This document shows, in pieces, positions 12,779 to 26,700 of a stretch of 64,000 nt of DNA (within the stretch, counting starts at the first letter, position 1; each line of letters opens with the position of its first letter). The DNA comes from Pyxicephalus adspersus (Eukaryota; Chordata; Amphibia; Anura; Pyxicephalidae). The notes under the pieces are model-generated. The model saw nothing but the letters and a program-made list of their open reading frames with translations. It was not told the DNA's origin and did no database searches. The DNA is taken from positions 112,777,743 through 112,841,742 of the forward strand of contig NC_092859.1 of assembly GCF_032062135.1 (NCBI RefSeq), read 5' to 3'. The position numbers were made by a program, and so were the translations under genes.

Positions 12779-13636
12779 AAATCCCAGGCAGTAAGGGTTC
12801 AGTCATAAAATTACTAGTAGTAACACAGTGCAAATTATGTCTTGTGAGATGGATGCACTTGTGCCAGATACTACCAATCTTCATCGAGTCATGGGACAAA
12901 AGTGGACTGGACTGAGCTGTGATATAACTCTTTGTTCAGACAGATTGTCCCGTGTCACATGGTCTTCAGCAAACTTGGCATAATTGCTTCATTGGATTGG
13001 ATTTCTACAAACTGCATAACACATCACATGAGGTGAAAAGAAATCAGGTCATGGAAGCTGCAACCCAGCCAAAGCAGACATTACACGGGATTTCTTTTCT
13101 GTTTGTCATTTAATCAGATGATATTTGTGTTTGTTTAATTCACCAGTTTATGCTGCCTCATCAAATTCTTTATCCACGCAGTAAAATATCATCTAGTTAT
13201 TAATGTTCATTGAATTTTTAAATGTGTTTTTAGTCTTTTAAAATCGACAATGTTAAATATAACATAATGCCTGGGCATCCTGTCATTAGGATTCTTGTTT
13301 AGCTATTTCCTGTTATAGGGTGACAGTTGTCTCTCAGTTTTGCTGTTGTCAGAAGCACCCTTGGTGGGGGGTACAAGAGGCTCTGATTACAGACTGTCAT
13401 GCATGGAGAGACAGGATCTCTAGGGGGCGCTACAGCTTGCACGGAGGTGGTGTGAGCCCTGAGAAGGGCCAAGGCGCAGAGTCTAAAGCTGCAAACACTG
13501 ACCCCTGACCTGACCTTTCTTGCTTGCTGCCTGCCTTGACCCCGGCCTTCCTCCACTATCGTTCTGCTTTGTGAATTGGTACTGTGTTTTGTCCATCTAG
13601 GTGTGCTCAAGTACCCATCCCCACCATCAGGTACAC

Positions 13637-13791
13637 ACTTCCAATAATCCAATCAGATCCACCAGGATGGTCGTTTGATTCCTCATTCACCGGCATTGTT
13701 GGCCGTTGTGCACTTTTTTTGTTAACAATTATCGAAAGATAGTCATTAATCGTTAGTTTCCAGCAATTATTGCATGTGTGTACGTAGCCTA
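13637..13791 (+). repeat. TTAA-type MITE, right half
   Basis: Matches the right part of 11640-12069 (gttaacaattat, cgttagtttcca) and ends gtgtgtacgtagcctaa. The left half is absent. Confidence 0.7.
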
Positions 13792-14934
13792 AGTTACTTT
13801 TAAGTGAAAACTTTATTTAACAATCATCATCAAATCCACAAATATATCTGCAAAGATAAAGGGAAATCTCTCAACAATTTCTGTAAAAAAAAAAAAAAAA
13901 ATGGCCTCTTCTCCTAAAATCTTCAATTTGGTCCCTGAAAACTAAACTCCAGGTATATATAAAATGCATATGTAATGCAGCTCTGTAATTAGTAATGCAT
14001 GCAAGTCTGTAGGTGTAATTACCTGAAGTTAAATTGGTATCAATGTCTTGCAGTTCTTGTACAACAGAACATAGAGAGAGGAAGAAAGCCGCACTATTCA
14101 GGTTGCTGCAGTGAAAGAATCATGCAAATAGTAGGAAAGAACAGAGTAACAGAGGTGAACTCATCAGTCTGCTGCATTTCTATTCACTCACAGGGTAAGA
14201 GAGAGGGCCTTTATGTGGAAGTGAAACTACAGCAGAGGAAGATCAAATCTTTGCCCGTTATTAGTATGTGATAGGGCTATGAAAATCTTAGGACTGAATG
14301 GAGAGAACTACAAATTCTTGGCAGGTAAAGTAGCTCTCCTATATGTATTACATCTGTATGTAGCTGCATGCCTGGAATTATTCTGCAATGAGAACTATTT
14401 AGGTAGCCTGGGCTGGTGTGAGGAAGGTAAAACAAATTTAGCATTTACAGGCTGGCAGAGGTCGGAAACCTGTGAGCCTCCTTGTTATGCCTTCCTTCCC
14501 TATTTACCACTTCCGCCGCCGGGGTAAGGGGACATTCCCTCTCCTCCATATGCATTGCAGGGGAGAGGGATTTTCCTTCAGGGGCTTTCCTGGTGGGCGC
14601 GGAGCCTTCAAAGTGGGACTCGAGAGAGAGTCTGGCCTAGTGTGCCTTCTTGACCTCCTAAAATGGCCTAGTAGCCAAAAAAATTTGCTGACCCTTGTTT
14701 TACATGGTCATTTGCCTATAAGGTGCGCAAAAAGTTTTCTTAGCTTCTGGAATATTATGAGGACCTATCCCCTCTGTTCATGTATATATTATATATAAAT
14801 ATCTATATGTAGTAGTACTTTATACTATGCACGGGGAATGGACTGCGTAATAAGGACTGGAGAAATGCTGGGACAACCATCTGTTTTAAAACATTAAAAG
14901 ACATGTCATTAAATCCCAGGGTCCATAATCCAAT

Positions 14935-15105
14935 ATTTGTTCATTCTGCTAACATTCTCCAAGCATCCTGTAACAACCACAACATCCTCACCTCCTCCTG
15001 TGTCATTGTTTGTTCTTATCCCTTGAAGGTTTGTCATCTGTAACCCCTATTATTTGTACAGCACTACGTAATATGTTGGTGCTTAATAAATAAAGGTTCA
15101 TAATC
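14935..15105 (+). repeat. SINE-like repeat
   Basis: Contains ctcctcctgtgtcattg, then gtacagcactacgtaatatg, ttggtgct and an AATAAA tail. Same family as 11055-11165, in the fuller form. Confidence 0.7.
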
Positions 15106-16885
15106 ATGTTTTCCATGCAACCTAAATAATTATTAGTTTTACAAGTATTTGTTGACGGGTTCAAATTTACCACTGAGAAGCTATGATTCACAATAATGTG
15201 TCAGCATTGCACTGGCCAATTACTGCTGCAACTAATTACATTCATTGCTCTTGCAGAAAATTAGATCCTGAGATGGCAAGTGATCTAACCAGTGTGAGAT
15301 GAGACACCAGACCAGTTTTTTATTACATCTGCTCTATTATAGAGATTTCGTTTTCTGTCTGTTACTATTTCTTTTAGTATAGAAATTCTTGTTCTGACGA
15401 TATGAGCAAATCATTTCAGAATTGTATATTAAAGCAAGAGATGGAGTTATTGGGGTATTGCCAATGGTAAATATTATTTCAGGCTGAGTATGAGAGGTTA
15501 GTTTTGCAGACTGCTTGAACAGAGGTAATGCAGACACCAGTTCTGATTTTCAGGGCGCTCTGCCCACTTTTATTTGCCCCAGCACGGGAGAAACAAAATA
15601 AACACAAATGATTTATCTTTGCTGTGGATTAGTGTCTGCACAGTCTAGTTCAGTAATATATAATTCAGCCTCATCGCTAGTTTTTAGAAGATTCTAAATC
15701 TTTTAAAACTTTCTTGGCAGATTTTCGGAGTCTGCCTTTTTTTGACGGCTTGCAAAAACGCAAACATGTAAGCAGCCTCTCTGTCTCTCTCTGGCACATT
15801 CTCTCCAGAGCTAAGGGTCCATCTGACCTAAGTTTGGAGACTTCCTTGGCTCTCCTAGCACTTCCAAACCTTCTCATCCTGAGCTACGGTTCTTATACTA
15901 CTGCTTTACCAGCATGCAGGCCCCCCACAGGGCTTGAAATATCTGTTGAGTTCTTCTGTAGACCTCCTGCCAGTGCCACCTCTGAGGCTGTATCACACCC
16001 AGCCTCTAGCCTAATCTCCAACTTCTACTCAATCTCCCAAGGAATTCATTTCCTTTTAATATGATAAGCCAGATGCTCCACCGCCACCTCCATTTCCTAG
16101 CCTGGCAGAGGTGTTGAGTATTTGGCCCATACAATCCTTTCAAGACCCACTATATGGATGTCCTGCAGTTTTCTAAGTTTTCCAAATATTCAAAACCGTA
16201 TCCAGGTTCTTTAACCCTTTACCAGGTGGAATGGAGAAATGTGTGTTGCTTTAAGCCTTTACCAGTTACATCACATGCCAGACCATTCTTTTTTAGGAAC
16301 CCCGCCCTTCCTAAAAATACTACATATGCCCCATGCAGAGCCTGGAACCTAACAGTTTTCTCCATCCAGGGAGGGGAATCTTTATTCTGAGTAACCTGTG
16401 CAAATAAGAGTGACTAGACTTTAAGTGGGGTCACCAAAGGCTAACTTTCCACATGTTGTGAAACATAAAGCCGGCCCCCATTAAAACAAAAGATCCCTTG
16501 GTACACAATGTTCTCCATGTCGAACAAATGGCTGAATGTCCGGAAGAAACTTCACAATTAAAATTAGACGTCCCGAAAAAGTCCCAAGGTAATACCTTAA
16601 TATTGAGGTTACATGACATTAAGTAGATGCAAGAAAGCTAAATCCACTGCTTTGTTAGATGTGTTTGACTAATTATACTTAATAGCATTATAGGTATAAA
16701 TAACTCTGCCATGGGATAAAATGATTCTGCCATGAAACAAAAAGCCTTTCCTTTGAACCCAGATATTGACATCACAGATATTTCTACAGTTTTTTTTATA
16801 TATTTTTATGTTTTATATTTACACAATGGATTGAAAATGAGTCAGTCAGGCCTGTAAAACCACAATCTATATTTTCTGTGTAAAC

Positions 16886-17500
16886 TGGTCATACACCCAC
16901 TGGCCATTTTACACCTTGCTAGTTCAGAACTTCAGAACTGCTATAATTCTTCACAGCATATATTCAACAAGGTGCTGGAAATATTTCACAGGTATTGCAG
17001 TCTATATTGACATGACATCATCACACAGTTCTGCAGATTTGTTGGCTGCACATACATCTCATACTCATGATGTGAAACTCCTGTCCCAATACTTACCAAA
17101 GGTGCTCTATTGGATTGAGATCTGGTGACTGTGGGGACCATTTGAGTACAGTGAACTTATTGCCATGTTCAAGATAATGACAATGATTTGAGATGATCTG
17201 AGCTTTGTTACAAGCAGCCATCAGAAGATGAGAACACTGCAGTCATAAAGGGAAGGACATGTCAGCAACACTACTAAGGCAGGCTGGGGCATTTAAACAA
17301 TACTCAGTTGGTACTAAGGGGCACAAAGTGTGCCAAGAAAATATATCACACACAAATACACTATTAGCACAAACCTAAACCACTAATTCAAGGCGAGATA
17401 AATCCATGCTTTCCTGATGTTAACATCAAATTCTGACCCAACCATATGATTGCCAGATCAGAAATCAAGGCTCATCAGACCAGACAAGAACAGAACACTG
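16886..17500 (-). mobile_element. Tc1-like transposon relic
   Basis: The plus strand begins catacacccactggcca and contains ggtgctctattggattgag. On the minus strand the latter part reads WSPQSPDLNPIEH, the Tc1 transposase hallmark. The frame is broken several times and the far half of the element is missing. Confidence 0.8.
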
Positions 17501-18109
17501 TATAATATGAACCATCTGTGCATTGTGACATATTGTGCATGTCTATTCAATTTTGTTTGTATCCTGCAGATACTGAATGTCAGTTGGAACATAGTTGGTG
17601 TATATGGAAGCACCATTTATAATAGCAGCACAAGGGATCTACGGGCTTCTGCAGAAACACTAGTCACCAGCTCTCTCCAGCCATCACTAGTGTAGTTGAT
17701 TGGAGCAATGTTCAAGATAGGTGTTGTGTAAAAGAATTGTGTAAAAGAATTGCATTTAGCAATAAAATAAAAGAAAAGAAATATGATTGTTTATGGGTCC
17801 CAGTTACGCTTTGAATCCATTGTCTTTCATGCTGTTAATCTGTAGAATTTATTCACAATTTTGCTTCTGCTTCATGGTCATTCACTGCACTTAACGTAAA
17901 TAATACAAATATTCCCATAAAACATTCCCTGATTAACTCCTGTAAGGGGCAATTACCAGGGTTCCTGAAAGCTGTTAGTAAGGTGCTCCCCCTAGTGTTT
18001 GAAGGAGGAATACCCCTGAATCTTGTTCTAGCCTACACAGTATGAAAGAATCACAAAGCTGTGGCAAAATGTGATTACACACATATAAACAAAATAAACC
18101 ATTCCTGGG

Positions 18110-18800
18110 CCAGGATTCTGGAGCGGACTTTTGTCATTCAGGAAGAGGAATACATAACCACATCTGGAATATGCAGTCCAGTTTTGGGCACTAGTTCACA
18201 AAAAGAATATTGTGGAATTGGAGAGGGGCAACTAAACTAATAAAAGGAATGGAGGAGCTCCGCTATGAGGAGAGATTAGTTGAACTGAATCTATTCTCCC
18301 TTGGGAAGAGACAATTAAGGGGGGATATGATAACACTCTATAAATCTATAAATTGTGCATATAGAGAACTCTATTCCCCATTATTCACTTTGAGATCATT
18401 ACAAAGAACAAGAGAGCACTCTTTGTGTCTGGAGGAAAAAAAGTTTAAGCTCCAGATAAGGAAGGGATTCTTCACTGTAAGGTCTGTGAAAATGTGGAAT
18501 CAGCTCCCTCAGAAAGTAGTATGAGCAAAAAAGAAAAAGCTGGATGTTTTTCTAGAAGCACAGAAAATAACTGTGTATTAAGGATTTAAAGTAAAGATAA
18601 CAGAGACTGTTGATCCAGGGAACATCTGATTGCCTCATGGAATCAGGAAGGGATTTTTTTCCCCTGTTGAAGCAAATTGTACTTGTTGGTTTTATTTTGC
18701 CTTCCTCTGGACCAACTCTGTCTTACCTGTTTTTTTTATCTGGTATATGTTTATTTCCCTAGTGGTTGAACTTAACCTACTATGTAACTATGAAATCATA
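18110..18800 (+). mobile_element. CR1-like LINE, 3' end
   Basis: An open segment at 18210-18524 reads KGMEELRYEERLVELNLFSL and ends RKGFFTVRSVKMWNQLP. This is the C-terminal end typical of CR1-type ORF2 proteins. It is followed by the frog CR1-like 3' tail (ggaatcaggaagggatttt to cctactatgtaactatg). The 5' part with the reverse transcriptase core is absent, the usual 5' truncation of a LINE. Confidence 0.8.
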
Positions 18801-19678
18801 GACACACAGGAAGGATCTAAGAGGAGTGATGATGTTTGCCAATTGTAAAGTTGAACAAATCTACCAGGCTTCTATTTGTAAAAAGTTTTGTGAATTGAAT
18901 TCTATTGGATGCAAATTCTGTTATTCAGTTTTAGCCATTTGCAGTACAATCTACTGTCAAACAAATGGCATGGAGGGCCTGGCATTGCCACGGGGATCAC
19001 TTAGAACCAAATGGTTTTAGATCATTGGTGTCAGTGAAATTCTTTAAATAGTCTCAAACTCTCTCTTAAATAGTCCCGAGCAATCACTGGAGGAACACTG
19101 CTTCAGAAACAGTTGTGCAAAAATTGTTGCAAAGGTTTCATTTACTACAATCAAACTGTACTGTTCAAAAAAAAAAAAAAGAAAAAGAGAAATATGTTAG
19201 CTTTCAGATGGTCATTCCTACATGGTGCTTTTTTTGTGCACTAAAACATTTAGTTCATTACAGTTTACAAAAAAAAAATGGCAGGGGAAATTTAAGGTCA
19301 GATTGTGTCAGAAGATGATTTTCTATCTTTTGCCAAATTTTGTCTTTGTTTCTTTTTTGTAGCACTTGTTCCAAAATAAACCCATGTGATTTGCACATTG
19401 CAAAACATAAACTAGAATATTGGTTGCAAAATATTAGGTTTTATTTTCAAATGTGCAGTGTGATCAACATAATAATTTGAGAACAGATAGGTGTCCTGTG
19501 ACAGTCCCATTTTTAATAGAATGACCATGGATAACACCACTACTGATCATGCCTCTTTCTGCAGACCACCAATGTAGACGCATTCTTCATATTGTCTGCA
19601 ATGTAAGGGGAATGATTCCTCCTATTGGCCACTAATGTAAAAGTGATTCTTCCAATTCACTACCTCACGTAGTTAGTT

Positions 19679-20156
19679 ACACTAGATGTCCAAAACTTTG
19701 TGTAACCTAACGATTACATTATCTGCTGGTTACATATCCAATCCCAATAACATGGCTATTGATATGAAGTTCACCCACCCCATCCCTTTTGCAGCTCTAA
19801 CGGCTTCCACTTGATTGTAAAGGATTTTCACTAGATTTTGGAACATGTAAGAATTTGTAAAACGTCTGTCAAGTCTGACAAGAAGACCTGGCACACAATA
19901 GGCATTTCAATTTACTCCCAGGGTGTCAGTAGGGTTGCGGTAAGGGTTTCTGTAGGCCTCTTGAATTCCTCCACAGCAAACATGGTAGAAAATGTATTTT
20001 TGGACTTGGCTCTGTGCAAATGGGTGCAGTCATTTTGGAACAGAGAATGGTCTTCCAACATGGGTGGATTCACATTGTTGTCTAAAATATAGACTGTGAT
20101 ATATCAGTACCCTTCAGTTAAAAAGGTGTCCAACATACTTTTGTCCATTAAGTGTA
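19679..20156. mobile_element. Tc1/mariner-type non-autonomous element, degenerate
   Basis: The left end reads cactagatgtccaaaacttt and the right end catacttttgtccattaagt. These fit the inverted ends of the widespread 'tggccaaaagtatgtggaca' family. The interior has no intact frame. Confidence 0.55.
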
Positions 20157-21794
20157 TACATAGCTTGCAGGGTGGTACACTTTGGCACTTGCACATTAAG
20201 TTACTTTGTACCATATAATTACCTCTGTCATATATAGCTACATATTTAGTATACTAGAACCATCTTTCTTCTCAATAGTGAACAGTGTTACTGCTGAGTT
20301 ACAGAATACCCACTGGACCGTATACCTAATGCCAGTTGTCTGTCTGCAGTTAAGCTCTCACATTCCCCCAAAGGCTTTCTTCAGAAGCATCAGCCAGGTC
20401 TTATTTAATAAATGGATGGCAGCACTACTCAGCATTCTCTGTGAGTTCTCATATGGTAATGTGACAGAACACACGTACTTAGTTTATTCTACTCCAGTGG
20501 ACTATCTGCCTGTTGGAATTTAGCTGCGTATGTGGTTTTTGGATCTAAATGTGCATTTTAAGCTCCATATTTTAATTGCTAAGCTTCCAGTAACTATGAC
20601 ATCTTCGTTTTAAGACAAGGATTACTGGAATTTAACACATGAAATACATACCCAAATCATTATTAAAATGAATGTCTTCTGCAGATACATTTTTAACTTT
20701 GTTTAAAATTCTAAAATTGCTCATTCAGTAAGACTATGGACAGGATAGTAGATGAAATCACATTATATATACATGATTTTGCTGCTATTGGTACATTGTA
20801 CATCCTTGTTGTTCTTGTTGTTGTTGCTCCTGCTATAAAAGCATTCTCCAGGCTCTTTTAGGAACATGTATGGATGTGGTTAGCAACAATACTAAGATAT
20901 GACTAACATTTAATCAGTGATTGGTTTAAATGTACCCACAATGTGCCAACAAATAATTTCCTATACTATACCAACACCAGCCTTGCCTGATGATAAAAGC
21001 CAGGTTGAGTCTGCAGATTTATGCTGTTGATGCTGGATACCGTATGGTATGTTTAGAGAGAATGTGCTCACTGCAACCTTTGTTTTCTGTTCTTGAAGGA
21101 CAGGCCTGGAACACAACAAGGTTTTTCAGTTATTCTGGATCTTTCTCTGAGTTAAATTTGTTGTGGATTCCAATATCCTTTTCTGTACCACAGTTGTAAA
21201 GAGTGGTTATGAGTTACAATGGCCATACATTTTAAAGCCTATAGAAAAATCATTTCAATCTGTAATCTTTATCTGGAAGTTTAGTTGCATTTCCATTTAT
21301 TTTAGTTCAATCTATTAATGTGCAAATTGATTGGTCTATCCAGTTTGTTTAATAAGGCTGTTTACACAGAAAATGAGGTACCAGCAAATAGGGAAGAGGC
21401 TGGAAGGAAAGATTTAGTGATGTGGGTTGGATGCAAGAGAGACACCGGGCGAATAAAGATAAGCTTACCTGTCTTCTGTGTTCCAGTTCCAGAATTTTGC
21501 AAAAAACCAATGGAACTGATCAAAATAACAATTAAATATGTAAATCATTGTTACATGCCTACAAGTAATCAGGTTATAGTTTAGGATTGTTTGCTTGTAA
21601 GCAGGGACAGACATACCCAAGCACAAAATTCACTAGTTCTGAAGATTCAGAACACAAATCCCCAGCCCTGACACCAGTTTTGCAGAGATTACCCACAGGT
21701 CCTAATATTCCCCGATCTTCTACAATTCTAGTTCTCCCACACCTGGTTAGTGTTCAATTACATCAGCAAGGCTATACTACCAAGATATATGGAG
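20157..21794. other. No gene seen
   Basis: Several open frames near 100 codons start and stop within non-conserved sequence. No motif recognised. Confidence 0.5.
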
Positions 21795-22140
21795 CAGTGG
21801 TCCCCAACTTTTGGAGCTCGCGGACCACTAAATCTACGGATTTTCAATATCGCATGCGTGGAGAGCCGTGTGTCACTCAAAAGGTAAGAAACTTCCCCCA
21901 GAGTGATGTCATGACCCGCCCACTCCCATTGCAGGTCTGGGCCACATCGGTGTCCAGAGACACAACCCACCCACCGCCCTGAGCCTGTGAGGAATACGGG
22001 AGACATGATTCACGGCTCTGGCCATTGCACCTCCCCAAGTGGGGTCCTTCTCCTGACCCCACTGGGGAATTCACTGGCCAGAGTCACGGACCACCTCTGG
22101 TCTCCATGCTCTCGAGACTCAACTGTCAGACGGACCCCTG
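21795..22140. mobile_element. hAT-like MITE ('cagtggtccccaac' family)
   Basis: Starts cagtggtccccaacttttgg and runs through gagctcgcggaccac and agtgatgtcatgac. It is related to 42082-42238, 42790-42957 and 44750-45041. The right end is uncertain. Confidence 0.65.
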
Positions 22141-23348
22141 GTGAGGGATTGCAGCAGTGAGCTGGCTGGTTGCATGATGCTCAGTTGTAGACTGTACAGA
22201 AAAGGTTTGCACTCATTATACACCACTGCTTACCTGTGCACCGGCCTTCACTCCAATCCATCACTGATCACCTTTGTTCTCTTTACAAGCCACCCCCTTT
22301 ACCACCAATCATCATTGCCCCCCCTGCAACTACTCCACCACCAATGGTTTAACTCAGTGCCCCTCCACTTTTTACCTGTTCCTTCCTGGATGTCTCCTAC
22401 CAGCACTGTCCCCCCTCTACCACTGCTCAACTTTGCCTCTCTTGCAACACCTCCTTCATGACTGCTCACCTGCAAACAAAACTTTAAAAAGCTTTTGGGC
22501 TCAATCCTCAAATGTATATATTTATGTTAGGGCTCAGTTGTATTCTTAAGGTCGAAAGTCTCTAATATCCTGCATATGCAGTCTCAGTCAGTCTCTTACA
22601 AAGGTGACATAGGAGAAAATGAGTGTAAACGTCCAGCAGAGGGTCATCACACATGACTGCCATCCAAAAAAAGTAACATTTTTAAAACAATGTATATAAC
22701 ATACATCTCTACTTATAGTCTATAGCATAACTTGGTTATGAATGAATACTTAGCCATTAAAAAATGCCAATTTACACATTAGGATGCATATTTTGGGGAA
22801 AGGCGACTTGCATTTGTAAACAGCTAGCAGTTTGTTTCCATGCTTAGGGAATGGGAAGGATAACCTATTATTAGGGCGGGTTCTTGAAAACAAAATAAAC
22901 ACTGTTTGAAGTGTACTCAATGTCTCCTACTGTGTATTTTGCTATATCGTGTATTACATAACTGGTGTTACTCAACAGACTCACAAGAGATCAAAACTTT
23001 GCCTTGGCTGATTTTATGTTGGAATTGTGCAAAAAAGGTTATCTGCACAAAACAAACCTTGTGATCTGGAGCTTCCATGGGACAATCATTTTTCAAGGAT
23101 AACCTGGATAAAACTAAATTCTGGGTAAGGTCAGATGACCAAAAATCACAGACTGTTCTCTTGTGACTGAAAAGTCTTTATGAAGTAAATAGAACGAGCT
23201 GGTAAAGAATTTACAAGATTAGGAGCAGAAAAAAGATCATACATTTAGGTGTTTTACCTCTGCTCAACAATATTAATGATCAGACAATTTCCACAAAGCT
23301 GTTTTTGCTGAGAAAAATCGCTACACTTTAAAGAAAATTAGGCTAATA
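22141..23348. other. No gene seen
   Basis: Contains a pyrimidine-rich stretch (about 22290-22470) that opens long frames by composition only. Confidence 0.5.
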
Positions 23349-23709
23349 CAGTAGCACATCCAAATCTCAGATAATTGGAAAATTCAGATAACCTGCACCC
23401 GACAGCTCCGCTTTCTTGATTGCTCCCTAGCCGAGCTGTGGTATGTGTTCTTGGATGCAGAACACACGCCACAGCTCCACTAGGGCTGCGGGACCAATCA
23501 GGGGAGCAGAGATCCGCTGATTGCCCCACTCCGTGATTGGCTCAGAAATGGGAAACCCTGATGACGGTCCAAGTGTCATCAAGGTTACCCTTTTCTCAGC
23601 CTGAAGTCTAGTGCTGAATGACTGAGAAAAGGAAAAAGGATTAACTGGGAACTACCTTTATCTGAAATCGCCCGTTCTTCGTGGGTGCTGGATAACCGAG
23701 GTTCTACTG
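23349..23709. mobile_element. Tigger-like (TcMar) MITE
   Basis: The right end read inward is cagtagaacctcggttatcc, a Tigger/pogo-type terminus. The left end is a diverged cagtagcacatcc. TA flanks both sides, the expected target duplication. No transposase frame. Confidence 0.7.
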
Positions 23710-26700
23710 TATTTACCATGCAGTGAAAATGTGTCCATGTTCTCCACAATTCTCTTGGCAAGTGAAGTTGCCCAATTTAGTAATGAGCCCATATTAATGG
23801 GCTTTAGCAGGAAAGATATCCCACAACATGAAAGTGTAAGTGATTTGCTTGACCACTTGGCCTGGCATTTGGCTGTGATGGAAGGGAGACTGCTGCAGAC
23901 CTCTATGTACCTGCATGCTACACCTGCCTCAGTTTTCCTCCAGTGACACAGTCTCTTTTAAAGCTAAATTCCAGGCATGCAACAATTGTTGTATTGTGAA
24001 CTGGATCACGGCTGAAGAATTTGTCTTTCTTCCCTGCTGGCCCTATCAGATGTCAAAGTCAGGTTCTGAGTCTCTTGAACCTGAAACCCAGTGCACATCT
24101 GCAGCACAGTGCAAGATGCCCCATTTTAGAATGTGTAACATCATCATGGCCTGGCAAATCATCATGGATGAAAATCCAACACCTGGAATAGGAATACATG
24201 AAGATTGAAGCCCCAATCAGGCAGGTTTGTATATTGTATTGCTGAAGGGATATTGCTAGTTCTTCCTGCAGGAAAGAACCTGTGTGCCCCCATTTTTTTT
24301 GTTTAACATCTAGTTTAACTTTAAGCCTGTCCTAGGCATTACATAGGGGTAGGGATTATCAAATTTTGCTCAACTTGTTGCTTCTGCCTTGCAATTGGAA
24401 ATAGCCTTCAGTGTGTACACAAGAAGGACAGCTATAAACAGAACATAACACATTATAACTCTCAAAACACAATGCAAATGTGAGAAATGCTGCCAATAAC
24501 AGGGACAGCCAACTAGAATATGTAAGTGTGTGTTGAAGTGTATGGCCAGAGACTAACGTGAATTGTTCTGTTTCAGACACTGTTGCACACACATTGCAGC
24601 TTTTTCACAATCTAAGGCCCCTATCATACTCATATTCTGTCCCTAGCATAGCCATTAAAGCCATTTTTACTGGGCAAAGCCAAATAAACTTCCAGTATGA
24701 TTTTGGGATGTGGGAGGAAATGCATGCAAACATGAGGGAAACATCCAAAACTTGCGATTATGTGGTCTAACCTTGTTTTCATTACATAGCAGTACAACAT
24801 AGCGCTGCCCCCTCTCCCTCTTTTCTTTTTGCTATCTCTATAAACATTGCAGATTTAAATGCAACAACTGTTTCCCTGTACCACCCATCCCTTTTTGAAA
24901 GACTGGAAATACAATGATTTAAAAAACTTTAGAAATGGTACTCACCTCTTGTTTGGCTTCCTTGGTGCAGGGAATGCTATGGCTGTGTGCACTGGTGGGT
25001 TGGCATTGCTTGACCACTCTGGATCCCTTCCAATCCCTATGTCATTAAAACCCTTGATATATCTTGATTCACAATGACTTACAGTCACAAAGACTAAGGC
25101 CTTCCATTTTACATATAACACTACACCTGTTCTCTTGGTAATGTTTCTTTAACTACTATAACTTTAATCAGATCAGAGATGCTTTTTTTGCAACCTTGGT
25201 AGCTTTCTTCTATTCCTTAGATGTCCGACCTTACCCTACTGATGGAACATTTTGTACAATCTTATGTTGACCATTGTTGTGCCATTTGTAATCCTGGAAT
25301 GTTTAATGGTTTACTCTTTTTGTGTAATACAACTTCCACAAGGGCATTTTGAAAAACAAACCATTGAGCAATTCAGTTAATATTTTGTTCTTCAAGATAA
25401 TAAACAGAAATCTATTCTTATGACCCTCCTCCCACAACCTCAAATAGTTGAAATTAACTGAATTTTTGTTAAATTACCATTAACAACGGTTAGAAGAATT
25501 ATTTTTTTAACCAATATTGTTGCCCAAATGCTTATATATTATTAGTACAGTTACTCTACCAAAACACTTTTAAGGAAATATACTCTTTATACTCCCCTTT
25601 ATGTGACATGAAACTAAAAGTAGCCACACTGCAAAAACTGAAAGAAGATTTATTGGATTCCCCTAACATATTTCTATATTATGTGTCTGGAAAGTTGCTT
25701 CATTAAACATCATGTGCTTACACTGAACAATTGTCTTAAACCTTAATCTCATTTGAATAATTATAGTAAAATACCATATGTTTTCTAAGAAGCTGCTGTG
25801 TCAAGACTTCCCAGATGATTTACCATTCAGCAACTTTGCTTACTATACCATTCTTTCTAATATATTTTTTATATATTTATATCTTTGTAATTTATATTTT
25901 GTTATGTTATGTTCTTTTATTCAAATAAATATTCAAAAAAGAATTATAAACTTTGAATGAGCCAACCCTATTTTTTGTAAGCGATACATACAATTTTGCA
26001 ACATTCTTCATATACAATTCCTACTTTGCTAGTCTCTATGGCAATACATATTAAACTCTCCTAATTATACAATATCCATCAGACTCCATTCAGGTTATAA
26101 AACATAGAGTGGATGATATTGTTAAACTGTACACAATGTTGACAAAGCCCAAATTCTCCATATAATTTTCATCAGCTCGATCGTTGTTTTATTGTGGTGG
26201 CATATTGTTGGCATTTATACAACACTATTACAATAACCAATTCCTTGCACCCAAAAAAAATGTATCTTTTGATTTCCTATTTGAAGAACACTATGAAAAG
26301 ATCTTACTTAGAGGGGTGTTTTTCCCTGTCATAAGTCTATAGCTTTTGGGTGGATTAAAACCTCATGGCAGTGGTAGAAGTCAAATAATGAGCTCATATG
26401 AGCTTCTTAAAATGCTACTTTATTGTTCATATTAATACAGTATTGGGAAGTGTACTTGTTGAGTCAAAGTCAACATGTACCTGTAGTGAATGGATTCACA
26501 ATCTGTCACATATTACAATGGACAACAAGCTTAAAGTAGAACTAAATTTAATTAATACATTATTTTAATTTTAATAATATTATTATTATTTAATAATATT
26601 AAAAAGGCATTCTATTGCAGAAGGGTAAGGTCATTTTTCTGCTAATGAATAAACTTACTCATCTCATCACAAGTTTTTATTTACATTTACCTGTCCTCAC

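Noticed and set aside
22141..22511. Overlapping frames of 70-106 codons on both strands
   Set aside because: They arise from a pyrimidine-rich stretch. No motif, and opposite frames are equally open.
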